Positions 46,215-56,236 of a stretch of 62,714 nucleotides of DNA are shown piece after piece. The DNA lies in assembly GCA_003211515.1 (NCBI GenBank), contig QCSN01000009.1:1-62714 (forward strand). Reading direction: 5' to 3'. The translations under genes and the position numbers were made by a program. Source of the DNA: Synechococcus sp. AG-670-F04 (GTDB taxonomy: Bacteria; Cyanobacteriota; Cyanobacteriia; PCC-6307; Cyanobiaceae). The number at the start of each line of letters is the position of its first letter. Position 1 is the stretch's first letter. Under the pieces are notes generated by a model that was not told the origin of the DNA, searched no databases, and saw only the letters and a program-made list of their open reading frames with translations.

Positions 46215-46927
46215 TGTTCTGGGGAAAGCATGTTGTGCAGATCGCTTTGAATTGTGGTGTATGTGGTGATGATGCGGGGCATTTCACATCGTCACTTGTT
46301 TTTGTACAACGTATCAAGGCCTGCTGACCGTTTATTCTCCCGCATTACTTCTAATGAGTATTGTTGTGGCAATCCTTACGATATGACAGCCCAGCTTTCT
46401 TACACTAACGTTTTAAAGGAGGAAGGAGGTAAAAGAGTTTCATCTTGATTCGGCAGAAACAACTTAACACGATCTCCCGACAGATGGACCTATCACGACA
46501 AGTTTGCGTACATTTGATCTATTTGTTTGGCTAAGTTGTCAGTATTAATGGTTGGTACGAATGAAAATCAACTGAATTCCCCGATCTGGAGATGTGGCTT
46601 TTTTTTAGTAAGGTGTTAGTTCTGGCCAGTCAGCCGCTGAAAGATTGGAAAGGTTTGTCATATTGTTAGCGATATGGATAATAAGTTTGTCATATTGTAT
46701 TATTCAACTTGGACATTCAATGATCCAACCCAACCTGAAAATTTAGTTGAAGTTCATTCCTTGACTGCTTCGTCGCTGGATTCGCAAAAATTCAAATTAT
46801 TTGGTTGTTGATTGGCTTTGATTGAAGCTGCTCACTAAAAACTCAAAATAATTTTGTAAAAGCTCCCTAATCTTGTATTTTTTAAGTATTTCCTTTCTTG
46901 TTCTGATCTGGCTTTGCGATTCGTTGA
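46215..46927. other. Gene-poor stretch
   Basis: About 710 bases, A+T-rich. A 64-codon frame at 46254-46448 includes AGGAGG-like sequence inside but has no protein-like features; no RNA or repeat was recognised. Confidence 0.45.
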
Positions 46928-47332
46928 TCAAGGAAGTATGGTAAATTTACTCCAATCAAGACAATCAGGATAATCGGCCCTGCCCTGAAGTATTCCTCCT
47001 TTTGTTGCGAACTTAATTGCATTCGCGTCCAAATATTCCGGCCATGTTGGCAATTCATTGAAGTCGTATAGTATTTCCGCACCTAGAGTTACCCCCTCAG
47101 GTGTCAACAAATTTTTCTTTTTCAGGTGGCAATAGCTGGCAATACTATATTCGACTTCATGCAAGATCATGTCTGATTCTATAAAAGCATTGCACATTCG
47201 GTTTTCTGATGTGCAGAATTGATCGATTTCATCCATCGTCACAGGATTCTTTCCCTGTTGAGGTGCAGCTGATACTTGTATCGGTCCAAATGAGAGAAGA
47301 AGCGCACCAAGAGCAGCTATAAATTTGAACAT
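46928..47332 (-). CDS. Secreted Cys-containing protein, possibly Rap1a/Tai-like
   Basis: 134 residues: signal peptide (FKFIAALGALLLSFGPIQVSA) then a helical mature part with four cysteines (FCTSENRMCNAF, SYCHLKKKN, YPDCLDWS). Spacing of cysteines and the motif LTPEGVTLGAEILYDF followed by LDANAIKFATKG recall the Rap1a/Tai fold of type VI immunity-like proteins, but similarity by eye is weak and no effector is nearby. Otherwise a periplasmic protein of unknown role. Confidence 0.7.
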   Translation of the reverse strand: MFKFIAALGALLLSFGPIQVSAAPQQGKNPVTMDEIDQFCTSENRMCNAFIESDMILHEVEYSIASYCHLKKKNLLTPEGVTLGAEILYDFNELPTWPEYLDANAIKFATKGGILQGRADYPDCLDWSKFTILP

Positions 47333-48318
47333 TTCTCTTGATCTAACACGTCTATCTTAATTTCTCTACCTCCTTTCATATCCCTACGTCAGCTCCTTAT
47401 AACGGTTTACAAGGTCTCCATCAACACAGCTATACGGGGTTTCAAGGGTCAACATCATCTTTTCTCTTTTCATGACTCCAGCAACACCATCGGACCATGC
47501 CCCAAGCCTTTTGCGTCTTGGTAGAATAACGTTATAAATTGTTTCGAGGTCACCAGAACCTATAGATCAACAATAAGAGTGAATCATGAGACTTTTCTGA
47601 GGTCGCACCGATGCTTAGGCAATGACTTCTTAAGGTTATGTCTCGGCTAACTTCGAAGAGGGATATGTCGCCCACTATGATTCTCAACTGTTCTTGTTGA
47701 AATCGTCCCAGCCAAGCTTCAATGCATGAAGTGAAGTCATCCACTCCACATGTTTGTTGGATAGTATGCCTGAATGTTCAGATAGATCCGAGGTAAAGTA
47801 AAGATCTGACTGACCTTTTACGATTTCGATTCTTAGCGAACTAGTAGACCGGAATCTTAATCTATATCAGTATCAATATTTAACCTCTCACATTGAAACG
47901 TACCGGTCTAAATAAAGTGAAATTGACTCATCTTTGCAACCAATCAGTTGCAGACATGTTTTTGGAGACGAGGGTAAAGCGGTGAAATCTCTTACCGTTC
48001 TTGACTTTACTCTTGAGCGACCTCGTTAATTACTTAAAGATTCCTATTTTCATCGATCTATGCCTTGCTTTTTAAGTCAATTCTTGGCAGTAACAATCAA
48101 TTGCCGAACATCTGTGTGAGTCTTTTTATTTCGATTTAAACGTGAATCTCCTCATGGTTTGACCATTCATTTGTTATGGTGTTACCCGGGTTTGTACAGA
48201 TGATTAGACCGTAGGGGGCAGGTCTCGTTTTGAAGAATGTGCGTCTGGGTAATGTCTATCGTTAAGATTTTTATGGTTGAATAAAGTAGTGACTGTCGTT
48301 TTCTTTTGCTCGCCAACA
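47333..48318. other. One-kilobase stretch with decayed coding traces only
   Basis: On the minus strand two short frames adjoin with a frame change near 47545: codons up to 47744 (MDDFTSCIEAWLGRFQQEQL and on) and codons about 47398-47550 (DLETIYNVILPRRKRLGAWS and on). Together they read like an eroded gene, family not recognised. The rest (47760-48318) shows nothing. Confidence 0.4.
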
Positions 48319-48546
48319 TCAACGACGTTCAGTATATTTGAAGCAGTCATCACCGCCCAACTCGCCAGTGGCGCAACCCTCTTTTATTGCTAGCGCTCTT
48401 TGTTCTGGTGTGTTGGCATCACGTTTCTCCAGGAATTCGTAGACGGTTAATGATATCAAGCGTTCTTCGAAAAGTTGTTGATTCGTCTGCGCCTTGGCTT
48501 GTGGTGCCAATAAAAATAATGCGAAGACTGCAATAATAATTCTCAT
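48319..48546 (-). CDS. Small secreted protein
   Basis: About 75 residues from the Met at 48546 (MRIIIAVFALFLLAPQAKA, a clear signal peptide). The mature part has two cysteines (KEGCATGELGGDDCFKYTER). A start at 48567 would add seven hydrophobic residues. No family recognised; similar in type to other short exported proteins in this window. Confidence 0.65.
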   Translation of the reverse strand: MRIIIAVFALFLLAPQAKAQTNQQLFEERLISLTVYEFLEKRDANTPEQRALAIKEGCATGELGGDDCFKYTERR

Positions 48547-49148
48547 GACTATCATGCTTATTAGCACTATACTGCAACAACACTACCTCCGCGAATGAAT
48601 ATGTCAATATTTCTGTCTGAGAGAACTGCTTCAACTTCTCTTTGCAGCTTGTCTGGGCTGTATCAATCATGTATCTCCCTTGAACATATAAGTATGATCA
48701 TAGATCCACTGTCGAAATTGTCTTATTTTCGTAAGAATAGCCTGTGAGATTCTTCTCGTTGGATCAAAGTGTGTTTTGCGTTACGCAGTTTTTGGGGTCT
48801 GTTTTTTGGGGTTCCAATGGCTGCCATAGGTACCAACCATGAATGAATTTCTTCTGCAACTCAGAATCGAAATCGATGCCAAATTTTTGCACTATTTGCT
48901 GGTAGTCGATCGGGGTACCTTGATTTGTCCTTGCAATGCATTATTTGCTTAATAATTTACCTCCTCTTGACTATTCTATTTTTGTAGTCAGTGCAATCTT
49001 GAGCGAAGCAGTTCAGAGCATGAGGCAGCAATCACAGGGACATCGTCAACAAACACCAGCCTGACCAAGTGGAGTCTCCAGCTTGTCTTCGTTTGTCACA
49101 GGGCCGCTTGTCGCTCCATCGAATCGCTCGCCGGTAGGCTGAATTGTA
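48547..49148. other. Intergenic stretch before the metal transporter
   Basis: About 600 bases. No gene recognised. It must contain the mntC promoter; a Fur/Mur-like box could not be recognised with confidence. Confidence 0.45.
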
Positions 49149-50198
49149 GTGAAGGTGAAGGCGCCCAACTCAGCCTCCCATCTCTACACCAACCCAACAT
49201 CCCTCAAACCCTTGCCTCGTCTCAATCCCTTTCAGATCAAGGGGTTATGCCAATCCTCGAAACTTTTCAAGTTCAGTTCAATCACTCCGCATCTCGCCAG
49301 TGCATTGCTACTGGGGTCGTTGCTTCTTACAGGGTGTCAACAGTCGGATTCTGCTAAGGAGCAGAAGGACGAACGACCTGAGGTTCTGACAACGTTCACA
49401 GTCCTCGCTGATTTAGCTCGCAATGTTGCGGGTGATCGTCTTCGGGTGCGTTCCATCGTTAAGCCCGGTGCAGAGATCCATGGCTATCAACCCACCCCTA
49501 GTGATCTAGAGCAGGCAGTTGATGCTGATTTGATTGTTGAAAACGGTCTTGGTCTCGAGTTGTGGTTCAAGCGTTTCACATCCTCTGTCAACCATGTCCC
49601 CACCGTGACCTTGTCGGATGGCATGCAACCTCTTCTGATCGAAGAGGACGTTTATGCCGGAAAGCCAAATCCCCACGCATGGATGTCTCCGAAGCGGACA
49701 ATGGCCTATGTGGATCGTCTTGTCGACGCATTTTCACGATTGGATCCCGAAGGTGCTGATGCTTATTTGCGCAACGGCAATGCTTACAAGGAGAAGTTAC
49801 GACAGCTTGATCAGGCGCTCACAAAATCGTTGTCTGAGATTCCTAAGCAACGCAGAATGCTTGTCAGTTGTGAAGGAGCATTCAGTTACCTTGCACAGGA
49901 TTATGGTTTGGAAGAGGCTTATTTGTGGCCTGTCAATGCTGAAAGTCAGGCCACACCCCGACGGATGACCAAACTGATTGATACAATACGTCAGCGAAAA
50001 GTTCCGACTATCTTTTGCGAAAGTACGGTTAGTGATAAAGCTCAACGCGAGGTAGCAGCTGCTTCAGGTGCAAATTTCGGAGGTATATTTTATGTCGATT
50101 CACTTTCCGGTGAGAATGGTCCAGCTCCTACCTTACTTGATTTACAGCAACACAATGTTGAGATGCTAGTCAAAGGATTGAGTTCACCCGTACCTTAG
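49149..50198 (+). CDS. mntC: Manganese/zinc ABC transporter substrate-binding lipoprotein
   Basis: 349 residues, cluster A-I binding protein. Lipoprotein signal SALLLGSLLLTGCQQ near residues 52-66; the 50 residues before it are unusually long, and GTG 49149 is the only clear start. The four metal ligands can be read in order: His in GAEIHGYQPTPSDL, His in NPHAWMSP, Glu in SCEGAFSYLAQDYGL and Asp in FYVDSLSGENGP. A His-His-Glu-Asp set is that of manganese binders such as MntC/PsaA rather than zinc binders. Followed after about 550 bases by its ATPase. Confidence 0.88.
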   Translation: MKVKAPNSASHLYTNPTSLKPLPRLNPFQIKGLCQSSKLFKFSSITPHLASALLLGSLLLTGCQQSDSAKEQKDERPEVLTTFTVLADLARNVAGDRLRVRSIVKPGAEIHGYQPTPSDLEQAVDADLIVENGLGLELWFKRFTSSVNHVPTVTLSDGMQPLLIEEDVYAGKPNPHAWMSPKRTMAYVDRLVDAFSRLDPEGADAYLRNGNAYKEKLRQLDQALTKSLSEIPKQRRMLVSCEGAFSYLAQDYGLEEAYLWPVNAESQATPRRMTKLIDTIRQRKVPTIFCESTVSDKAQREVAAASGANFGGIFYVDSLSGENGPAPTLLDLQQHNVEMLVKGLSSPVP

Positions 50199-50752
50199 CA
50201 GGAGAGTAAGTTTTCTTCTGCTTAAGCTCGATTGGGTCGCCTTTTTTAGCAGTATATCGATATTTTGATTCAACTCTGTTGGCTTTAGCCGTGAATAGGA
50301 CAAGTCGGTTCAGTTTTTGTATTGCCATTATGTCTTTTTTATTCTAGCTAATTGGCTTCGTTTGGATCGTTGTTCTATGCTGAGTGTTGTTGGCCTTAGT
50401 CGAGTTCTCTCCCTCTACTGTGCTTGACTGATTTGACTTTTTGTCAACTTTTATAGGTCCCGGTCTTGATCAAGGCGTTTTGGTACTTGTTTACTTGCGA
50501 GAACTCACTTGTTTCTATTTACAGTGCCTTTTCCTTCGTTGTTGTCCGCCAACTTGTATTCCATGGCTTTTGATTTGATTTCTCTATTGTTCATGGTCTC
50601 CCGTTCCCGGGGGGCATAGGACTGGTCCAGTTGATGCTTGAACAAAGTCATTGTTGTTTGCCAAGTCTTGTAGGATCTGCTGTGATTGATTCCCTGTTGT
50701 TTGGGCTCTTGGTTTCTTGAGGTGTTAAAATTGATCTATACAAAGGTTGTTT
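50199..50752. other. Gap between binding-protein and ATPase genes
   Basis: 554 bases, A+T-rich, without recognisable gene or RNA; unusually wide for two genes of one transporter. Confidence 0.45.
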
Positions 50753-51502
50753 ATGCGCGTTGAGGCCGACAGAGTTTGCGTTGAGTACAACGGAACTGTT
50801 GCACTTTACGATGCGACTCTTAATCTGCCGGCTGGTCGCATTTGTGGTTTAGTGGGGATGAATGGTGCCGGTAAATCAACACTTTTTAGGGCATTGACTG
50901 GATTTGTGAGGCCAGTTCGAGGCCGAATTCGTGTCAATGGTTTGACTGTGCATGAGGCTCAACGTCATCAATCCGTTGCTTATGTTCCACAAAATGAGGG
51001 AATCGATCCTCAGTTCCCCGTCTCGGTCTGGGATGTTGTCATGATGGGTCGGTATGGTTTGATGAATCTTTTAAGAATTGCAAGGGAATCTGATCGCGTT
51101 GCAGTGAAGGATGCTCTTGAGCGTGTTGATTTGTTGGATTTTGCCAGCAAGCCCATTGCTGTTCTTTCTGCTGGTCAACGCAAGCGAGCTTTTTTAGCAC
51201 GCGCCATCGCTCAGCGCGCCGATGTTCTTCTCATGGATGAACCATTTAATGGTGTTGACATAAGGACCGAGAAACTGATGGCGCAGCTATTTCTTCAATT
51301 TCGTGACCAAGGCAGAACCATTTTGATTTCGACGCACGATTTGAGCCATGTGCGGGACTTTTGCGATGTTGTTGTTTTGATTAATAAAACCATCCTTGCT
51401 TATGGAGAAACATCAGAAGTCTTTACTCCTGAAAACCTGGCGATGACTTTTGGAGGATTGCCACCTGATTTGCTTAAGGGCAACAGCTCCTCCGACCATT
51501 AA
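50753..51502 (+). CDS. mntA: Manganese/zinc ABC transporter ATP-binding protein
   Basis: 249 residues, start ATG 50753 with AAAGG just upstream. Walker A GMNGAGKST, Q-loop VPQNEGIDPQFPVSVWDVV (FPVTV-type motif of cluster 9 metal ATPases), signature LSAGQRKRAFLARA, Walker B DVLLMDEPFNGVD and switch STHDLSH. The signature has Ala for the usual second Gly, as is frequent in this subfamily. It ends four bases into the convergent small gene. Confidence 0.9.
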   Translation: MRVEADRVCVEYNGTVALYDATLNLPAGRICGLVGMNGAGKSTLFRALTGFVRPVRGRIRVNGLTVHEAQRHQSVAYVPQNEGIDPQFPVSVWDVVMMGRYGLMNLLRIARESDRVAVKDALERVDLLDFASKPIAVLSAGQRKRAFLARAIAQRADVLLMDEPFNGVDIRTEKLMAQLFLQFRDQGRTILISTHDLSHVRDFCDVVVLINKTILAYGETSEVFTPENLAMTFGGLPPDLLKGNSSSDH

Positions 51503-51735
51503 CCTGACCCTTTTGACATCATGTGGTTAAGGATGACTTGCTTGATTCTTGCTCGATCGCGTTCAACATAAATTTCGGCCCAATGTTCCGGCTTTGATTT
51601 TCTTATAAGTTCGGTAAAGTCACCGTCCAGTTCAGACATGATCTGTTCAATGAAGTCGTCTGGATTGTCACCAAAACTTGCATGTGATTTCAATACCTTG
51701 TCGAGGCGTTTGATAAGCTTTGACGCTTTGCTCAT
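51499..51735 (-). CDS. Small hypothetical protein
   Basis: 78 residues, charged and helical (MSKASKLIKRLDKVLKSHAS, then ELDGDFTELIRKSKPEHWAE). No membrane segment. Located downstream of the flotillin genes on the same strand with 38 bases between, so probably the last gene of that unit. Function unknown. Confidence 0.65.
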   Translation of the reverse strand: MSKASKLIKRLDKVLKSHASFGDNPDDFIEQIMSELDGDFTELIRKSKPEHWAEIYVERDRARIKQVILNHMMSKGSG

Positions 51736-51773
51736 TTTTCTTTATTTTACAATTGATGTTGGCAACCAGTGGC

Positions 51774-53000
51774 TTATTCGGGGCTGGTTTCATCGGATTG
51801 CCCCTGAAGCAGCCGGATGCCTGTGCTGTCCTGCAACTGTCTCAACAATGTGGCTAACGACAGGTTGACCTGTCCTTCCCGCTCACCGATCAATGTGACT
51901 TCTTCAACTTCGATCGGTTTCACCGTTTCGCTCAACATTTTGAGCAATGGCTCCAGTTTTTGCAGCAGGAATAGCCTTTTTGCATCATCTCCTGAACGTT
52001 TCAGGGACTCCACAAGTTCTTGCAATCCCTCTGCCTGTGACCGACCTTCTTCAACGATCGTGGCCGCTTCACCTTTGGCATCTGCAATCATCGTTTCGCA
52101 TTCAGATTCTGCAGGTGCGATTACATCTGCTTCCAGCTGTTGCATTACCTGCTTGATTCTTTCCTCTTGCACTGGCAATTCAGCTTTTGCCCTGGCCAAA
52201 TCTGCTCCTACTTTTGCTTGAACTTCTGCAACCAAAGCTGTTCTTCGAGTGAGGGCGTCCTTTTTTCTTTTCTCTGCATTGGCTGTTGCAATTGCAAGCT
52301 CTTTGTCGAGTCTTCTCAAGGCAGTGATGCGTCCGTTCTCTGCTTGCTTGACTGCTGATTGTGACGTTGCTTCGGCTTCAGCTATTCTAGAATCTCGCTT
52401 CAATTCCACCAGCTGCTTGCGGCCAATCGAATCCAGATAGCGCACATCATCCGAAATATTCTGTATCTGGAGTGTGTCCAGGACAAGTCCTAACTTCTGA
52501 AGATCGTCCTCTGCTTCATCGAGCAATGTTCGGGCAAATGTCACCTTGTCTTCGTTGAGTTGTTCAGGTGTGAGGCTGGCCATGACCCCACGCAAATTGC
52601 CTTCCAACGTTTCCTTCGCTATGTGACATACCTCCTCCTGGGTTTTTCCGATCAATCGTTCAACGGCATTGTCAATTCCTGGTTCTTCTCCACTGATCTT
52701 GATGTTTGCAACACCAGATACATTTAAGGGGACTCCACCTTTTGAGTATGCATTGGTGACTTGCAGATCAATAATTTTATTGCTTAAGTCGAGTCGCATA
52801 ACCTCTTCCAAAACTGGAATTCTTAACGCACTCCCACCACGAACTGTTCTGTACCCTACGCGTTTTCCACTGCTTGTTGTTCGTCTGAGTCCGGCAAAGA
52901 TCAGCACTTCACTGGGCTGACATATGTAATAAAGTTGTCTCAATAATGAGACAAAAACCCAGATTCCTGCGGCTCCAGTGAGGCCAAGTGCTACAAACAT
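51774..53000 (-). CDS. Flotillin/SPFH-domain protein 2
   Basis: 408 residues from ATG 53000. One N-terminal membrane helix (LGLTGAAGIWVFVSLLRQL), SPFH domain (about 35-200; YRTVRGGSALRIPVLEEVMR, VTNAYSKGGVPLNVSGVANI, AKETLEGNLRGVMASLTPEQ), then a long coiled coil (200-330) and a conserved tail (LLKMLSETVKPIEVEEVTLI). Member of the flotillin group of membrane microdomain scaffolds. Start overlaps the stop of the upstream flotillin by one base; the two are about as different as ancient paralogues. Confidence 0.92.
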   Translation of the reverse strand: MFVALGLTGAAGIWVFVSLLRQLYYICQPSEVLIFAGLRRTTSSGKRVGYRTVRGGSALRIPVLEEVMRLDLSNKIIDLQVTNAYSKGGVPLNVSGVANIKISGEEPGIDNAVERLIGKTQEEVCHIAKETLEGNLRGVMASLTPEQLNEDKVTFARTLLDEAEDDLQKLGLVLDTLQIQNISDDVRYLDSIGRKQLVELKRDSRIAEAEATSQSAVKQAENGRITALRRLDKELAIATANAEKRKKDALTRRTALVAEVQAKVGADLARAKAELPVQEERIKQVMQQLEADVIAPAESECETMIADAKGEAATIVEEGRSQAEGLQELVESLKRSGDDAKRLFLLQKLEPLLKMLSETVKPIEVEEVTLIGEREGQVNLSLATLLRQLQDSTGIRLLQGQSDETSPE

Positions 53001-54352
53001 CAATGATCTCCAGTTGAGGTTAAAGTGCCAAGCAAGTCGATCCCAAGGATCTCGTTGACCTGCTCGAAGAATTGTCGAACCACCACGTGATTCAAGGCCA
53101 CAAGATTGGCCAGTGTCTCAGCATTGTTACCATCCAGTGCTGTGATTTTTTTCAATGTCAACCGTCCTGGTAGACGGGTGGCCTGGCTGAGGACCATTTC
53201 AATTTGCTGCAGTAAAAATACCAATTCTGCGGTGCTACCAGCATCCTCCCAAACTTGCGTCAGAAGATCATTGACCTGTGCACTGGCTTTGACATCCTCC
53301 GCCGTGGCCGCCGCCCGTCCGCGCGCTCTCAATTCTTTAGCCTTTTGACTGGCTTGGGCGGGCAAGATCTGTTCAGCCTTAAGGCGCAGACGTTCCAGTT
53401 CTGCACGTACTTTTTGCAATTGTTGTTCGGCACGAGCCCTGGCTTCGAGTTCTGCCGCTTCCGTCCGCTCTTCTTCCGATCGAGCCTCTTTTTCCATTTC
53501 TGCCACTTTTGTTCTGACGTCGTTGTCCTTCTGAATCACAACTGTTTCTGCTTCCGTTCGAACAACTTCGGCCACCTCTTCCATTTCTGCTTCAACGCGC
53601 TCAGCTTGTCCGATCGCTTCTGCTTCCGCGATTTCAGCATCTCGTACAATTTGTGCAACGCGTCGTCGACTGATTGAATTCAGGTAGTCAACATCGTCAA
53701 ATACACTTTGAATCTTTAATGTATCCAGTTGAAGGCCAAGTCGTCGCATGTCAGCACCAACATCGTCAGCAATTTGTTCCGCAAACTTGAGCCGATCTTC
53801 ATTCACTTGCTCGGGTGTCAATTGAGCTAGAACACTGCGCAGGTTTCCTTCAAGATTTTCCTTGGCAACCTGCACGATTTCCATGGGGTCATGACCAAGA
53901 AATCTCTCAATCGCATTGTTGCGTATTTCAGGATCTGTACTGACTTTTACATTGGCGATCGCTTGAATGTTTAGTGGTGTTCCTCCATGGGAATATGCAT
54001 TGTTGACTTCAACGACAACTGGCAGGAGAGTGACGTCCATCCGCCGTGCTGTTTCCAGGATTGGCTTCACGAAGGTCCAGCCTCCGTTGGCGACGACGCG
54101 ATAGCCACTAACACCTTGATCTTGCTGGCGCGATTTTGAACCTGTCACCACCAACATTTCATTGGGTCGGCAAATTCTGATCATCCAACGGCAAATTATC
54201 GTTAGCACCACAATGCTGACGACAACAGTGGCCGCACCCGCTATGACCACCTCACTGTTTTGATTCTCCCGATTGGATAGGAAGGCTGGAGTCGATGACT
54301 GCGTTTGTATCAATGGAACCGTCTTCACAATGTGATTAATTATTTCTTTCAT
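53000..54352 (-). CDS. Flotillin/SPFH-domain protein 1
   Basis: 450 residues. N-terminal membrane helix (AATVVVSIVVLTIICRWMI), SPFH domain (YRVVANGGWTFVKPILETAR, VNNAYSHGGTPLNIQAIANV, AKENLEGNLRSVLAQLTPEQ), then a long Glu/Ala/Arg-rich coiled coil (230-350) and a C-terminal helical part (VFLLQQIEMVLSQATRLPGR). Typical flotillin layout. Transcribed with the NfeD-like gene upstream, the standard partner of bacterial flotillins. Confidence 0.93.
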   Translation of the reverse strand: MKEIINHIVKTVPLIQTQSSTPAFLSNRENQNSEVVIAGAATVVVSIVVLTIICRWMIRICRPNEMLVVTGSKSRQQDQGVSGYRVVANGGWTFVKPILETARRMDVTLLPVVVEVNNAYSHGGTPLNIQAIANVKVSTDPEIRNNAIERFLGHDPMEIVQVAKENLEGNLRSVLAQLTPEQVNEDRLKFAEQIADDVGADMRRLGLQLDTLKIQSVFDDVDYLNSISRRRVAQIVRDAEIAEAEAIGQAERVEAEMEEVAEVVRTEAETVVIQKDNDVRTKVAEMEKEARSEEERTEAAELEARARAEQQLQKVRAELERLRLKAEQILPAQASQKAKELRARGRAAATAEDVKASAQVNDLLTQVWEDAGSTAELVFLLQQIEMVLSQATRLPGRLTLKKITALDGNNAETLANLVALNHVVVRQFFEQVNEILGIDLLGTLTSTGDH

Positions 54353-54404
54353 TGATACACATAAAACATAGAACGAGTTCGTTATGCTCCAGATACTTTT
54401 CGAT

Positions 54405-54899
54405 TTAAAGTTGTTCCACGGTCAGGGTGTGACCTTCGCATGTAAGAACAACAACTTGGGTGCCTTGCGGAATGGCTCCTTGACAACTGCGAGCTGGGCG
54501 CCGGATCAGGCTGCCTTTGACATTCAGTTCAACAAAACCTCTTGCATCCGCTCCGATTGCGAGGGTTACGCGTGCTTCGTGCCCAATGAGATCCTCAGCT
54601 CTGACAAGGCTATCCACATTGCGTTTCCCAATGAGCCGCAGCAGTTGCGCTGCTCCCCACCCCATGACCAGTCCTGCAAAACCAGCTACTACAGCAATGT
54701 GTGATTGGGATGGTGCAAGAAGCGTTGCCAACAACCCAAAGAGACCGAAGCTGCAAAGACTGAAAGACCAGAAGGGTGTGCTGAACAACAGCGTCAGTTG
54801 CCCGCCTGCTCCGTCACTGTCGAATCCTGAATCACTCGTCAGGCTCAGTGTGATCAGAATGCCACCGGAAACCAAGCAAAACAAATACGCAAGAAGCAT
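54405..54899 (-). CDS. NfeD-like membrane protein
   Basis: 164 residues: four hydrophobic segments (1-95) then a C-terminal OB-fold (VRAEDLIGHEARVTLAIGAD, GTQVVVLTCEGHTLTVEQL), the layout of short NfeD1b-type proteins that bind flotillins. It sits immediately upstream of two flotillin genes on the same strand, confirming the call. Its start overlaps the stop of the acyltransferase gene by one base. Confidence 0.85.
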   Translation of the reverse strand: MLLAYLFCLVSGGILITLSLTSDSGFDSDGAGGQLTLLFSTPFWSFSLCSFGLFGLLATLLAPSQSHIAVVAGFAGLVMGWGAAQLLRLIGKRNVDSLVRAEDLIGHEARVTLAIGADARGFVELNVKGSLIRRPARSCQGAIPQGTQVVVLTCEGHTLTVEQL

Positions 54900-56236
54900 T
54901 AATCCGAAACGTGTGTTTTAGGAATGTCTGTGGACATCAATCTCTCTAAGTCACGTTGCAAATCTACGGTGAGTTGTTGCACAGCCTCACGCCGATTATT
55001 TTTGTATTCATCAAGACGTTGCCGTACGGCAATCGGTTTTGCAACGGTGATCACTACTCGTTGAGGTCCAAACGATGGTTTCCCTTTCCAGGGTTTGTCT
55101 TCAATCCATCCAATCGCTTCTTCCAGTAATTCCACCATTTCTGCAAATCGATCGAAACTGGGTTGATCCTTGATGTAATGCCCGCTGATGCTTGTGAAGT
55201 GCTCCACAAGACGCATGTGAGTCAGCTGCTGATCGGCTTCCCTGGCTTCCCAATCGGCCAGGCTGCGATCCAGCGCTGAGAGTTGGTCGAGATTCTCCCT
55301 GTAAATCCGATCCCAACCTGCTTGCTCAATCCGACGGCAGCGTTCCTGGAGAGTTCCACTCGCCCTGAGCCCGAAATGGCTTTCGCCCTTACGCAATCCA
55401 TGCAGCCGATAGTCCTCGATTCGATCGGCCATCGACTGATCGGCAACCGGTTTGATTCGTTCCAGTTGTTCCAGGGCTGCGAGCAGGGTCATTCCAATCT
55501 CCAACAATCGATCGCGACGACCCTTTGAGGGGTCTCGATTGAGTCCGAGGTGGACTTCGAGACCTTCAAGCCTCGCATCAATGTGGGACCAATTTGGTCG
55601 GCGCCAGCCGTAGCGAACGCCGACAGGAACGACATGGACATCCCGCCGGTCCTGACAAGCTTCCATATCAGTGGCTGCCCAGAAGGCTAGTTGCGCTACC
55701 CCTGGCTCCAGAGGCGCCATCTCCTCCGAAAGATTGTTGGTGGCGCCCTCTGGAGCCACCACCAGCGGATACCGCCCTTGGCTGAGTGTTTCACGCGCCT
55801 GTTTCAGGGCAGGACGATCCAGTCGTCCACGATGGATGGCGATGCCTCCGCTGCGCTGCAGCAACCATCCAATGATCGGTCCAGCCCAAATTGGGATCCC
55901 ACGGTCATACAGAAATCGCAATTGAACAGGCTTCTGATCGATCCGCCCCTGCCGACGTGCTTCGCTCGGCAGGGCATTCCAGAACAGGTCCGCCAGAACT
56001 AGTGGATCACGGGGACTGGGATGACGGAACGCAATTAAGAGATTGCATTCCCCCCTTCGACTCGCAGCAATTTGCTCGAGCAGATCTGATGCGGCTGCTC
56101 TGGTGTCACGTCTTAACCGTTGCCCGGCGAACACGACCGGCAGAAGACGTCGCAGCCCAGCCTGAACGATTCGGCTGGCTCGTGTCGGTAGCCGTCTCAG
56201 CGATGGTCGAGCAGTGAGGAGCGTTGCACGCGGCAC
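54899..56236 (-). CDS. PlsC-type 1-acylglycerol-3-phosphate acyltransferase domain protein
   Basis: 445 residues; the PlsC core is at about 60-215 with catalytic HPSPRD (Hx4D) in LIAFRHPSPRDPLVLADLFW, FLYDRGIPIWAGPIIGWLLQ, and the substrate-binding VVAPEGATNNLSE and VHVVPVGVRYGW. A long helical C-terminal part of about 220 residues is typical of a cyanobacterial subgroup. Expected to acylate a lysolipid at the membrane. Translationally coupled to the NfeD-flotillin genes, suggesting a link to membrane microdomain composition. Confidence 0.88.
   Translation of the reverse strand: MPRATLLTARPSLRRLPTRASRIVQAGLRRLLPVVFAGQRLRRDTRAAASDLLEQIAASRRGECNLLIAFRHPSPRDPLVLADLFWNALPSEARRQGRIDQKPVQLRFLYDRGIPIWAGPIIGWLLQRSGGIAIHRGRLDRPALKQARETLSQGRYPLVVAPEGATNNLSEEMAPLEPGVAQLAFWAATDMEACQDRRDVHVVPVGVRYGWRRPNWSHIDARLEGLEVHLGLNRDPSKGRRDRLLEIGMTLLAALEQLERIKPVADQSMADRIEDYRLHGLRKGESHFGLRASGTLQERCRRIEQAGWDRIYRENLDQLSALDRSLADWEAREADQQLTHMRLVEHFTSISGHYIKDQPSFDRFAEMVELLEEAIGWIEDKPWKGKPSFGPQRVVITVAKPIAVRQRLDEYKNNRREAVQQLTVDLQRDLERLMSTDIPKTHVSD

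Noticed and set aside
46254-46448. 64-codon plus-strand frame
   Set aside because: No domain, no suitable ribosome site before it, and a strong AGGAGG-like sequence lies inside rather than upstream.
46928-47332. Secreted Cys protein as an immunity protein of a type VI pair
   Set aside because: Only a loose cysteine-pattern resemblance and no effector or secretion gene nearby; kept as a weak alternative in the annotation.
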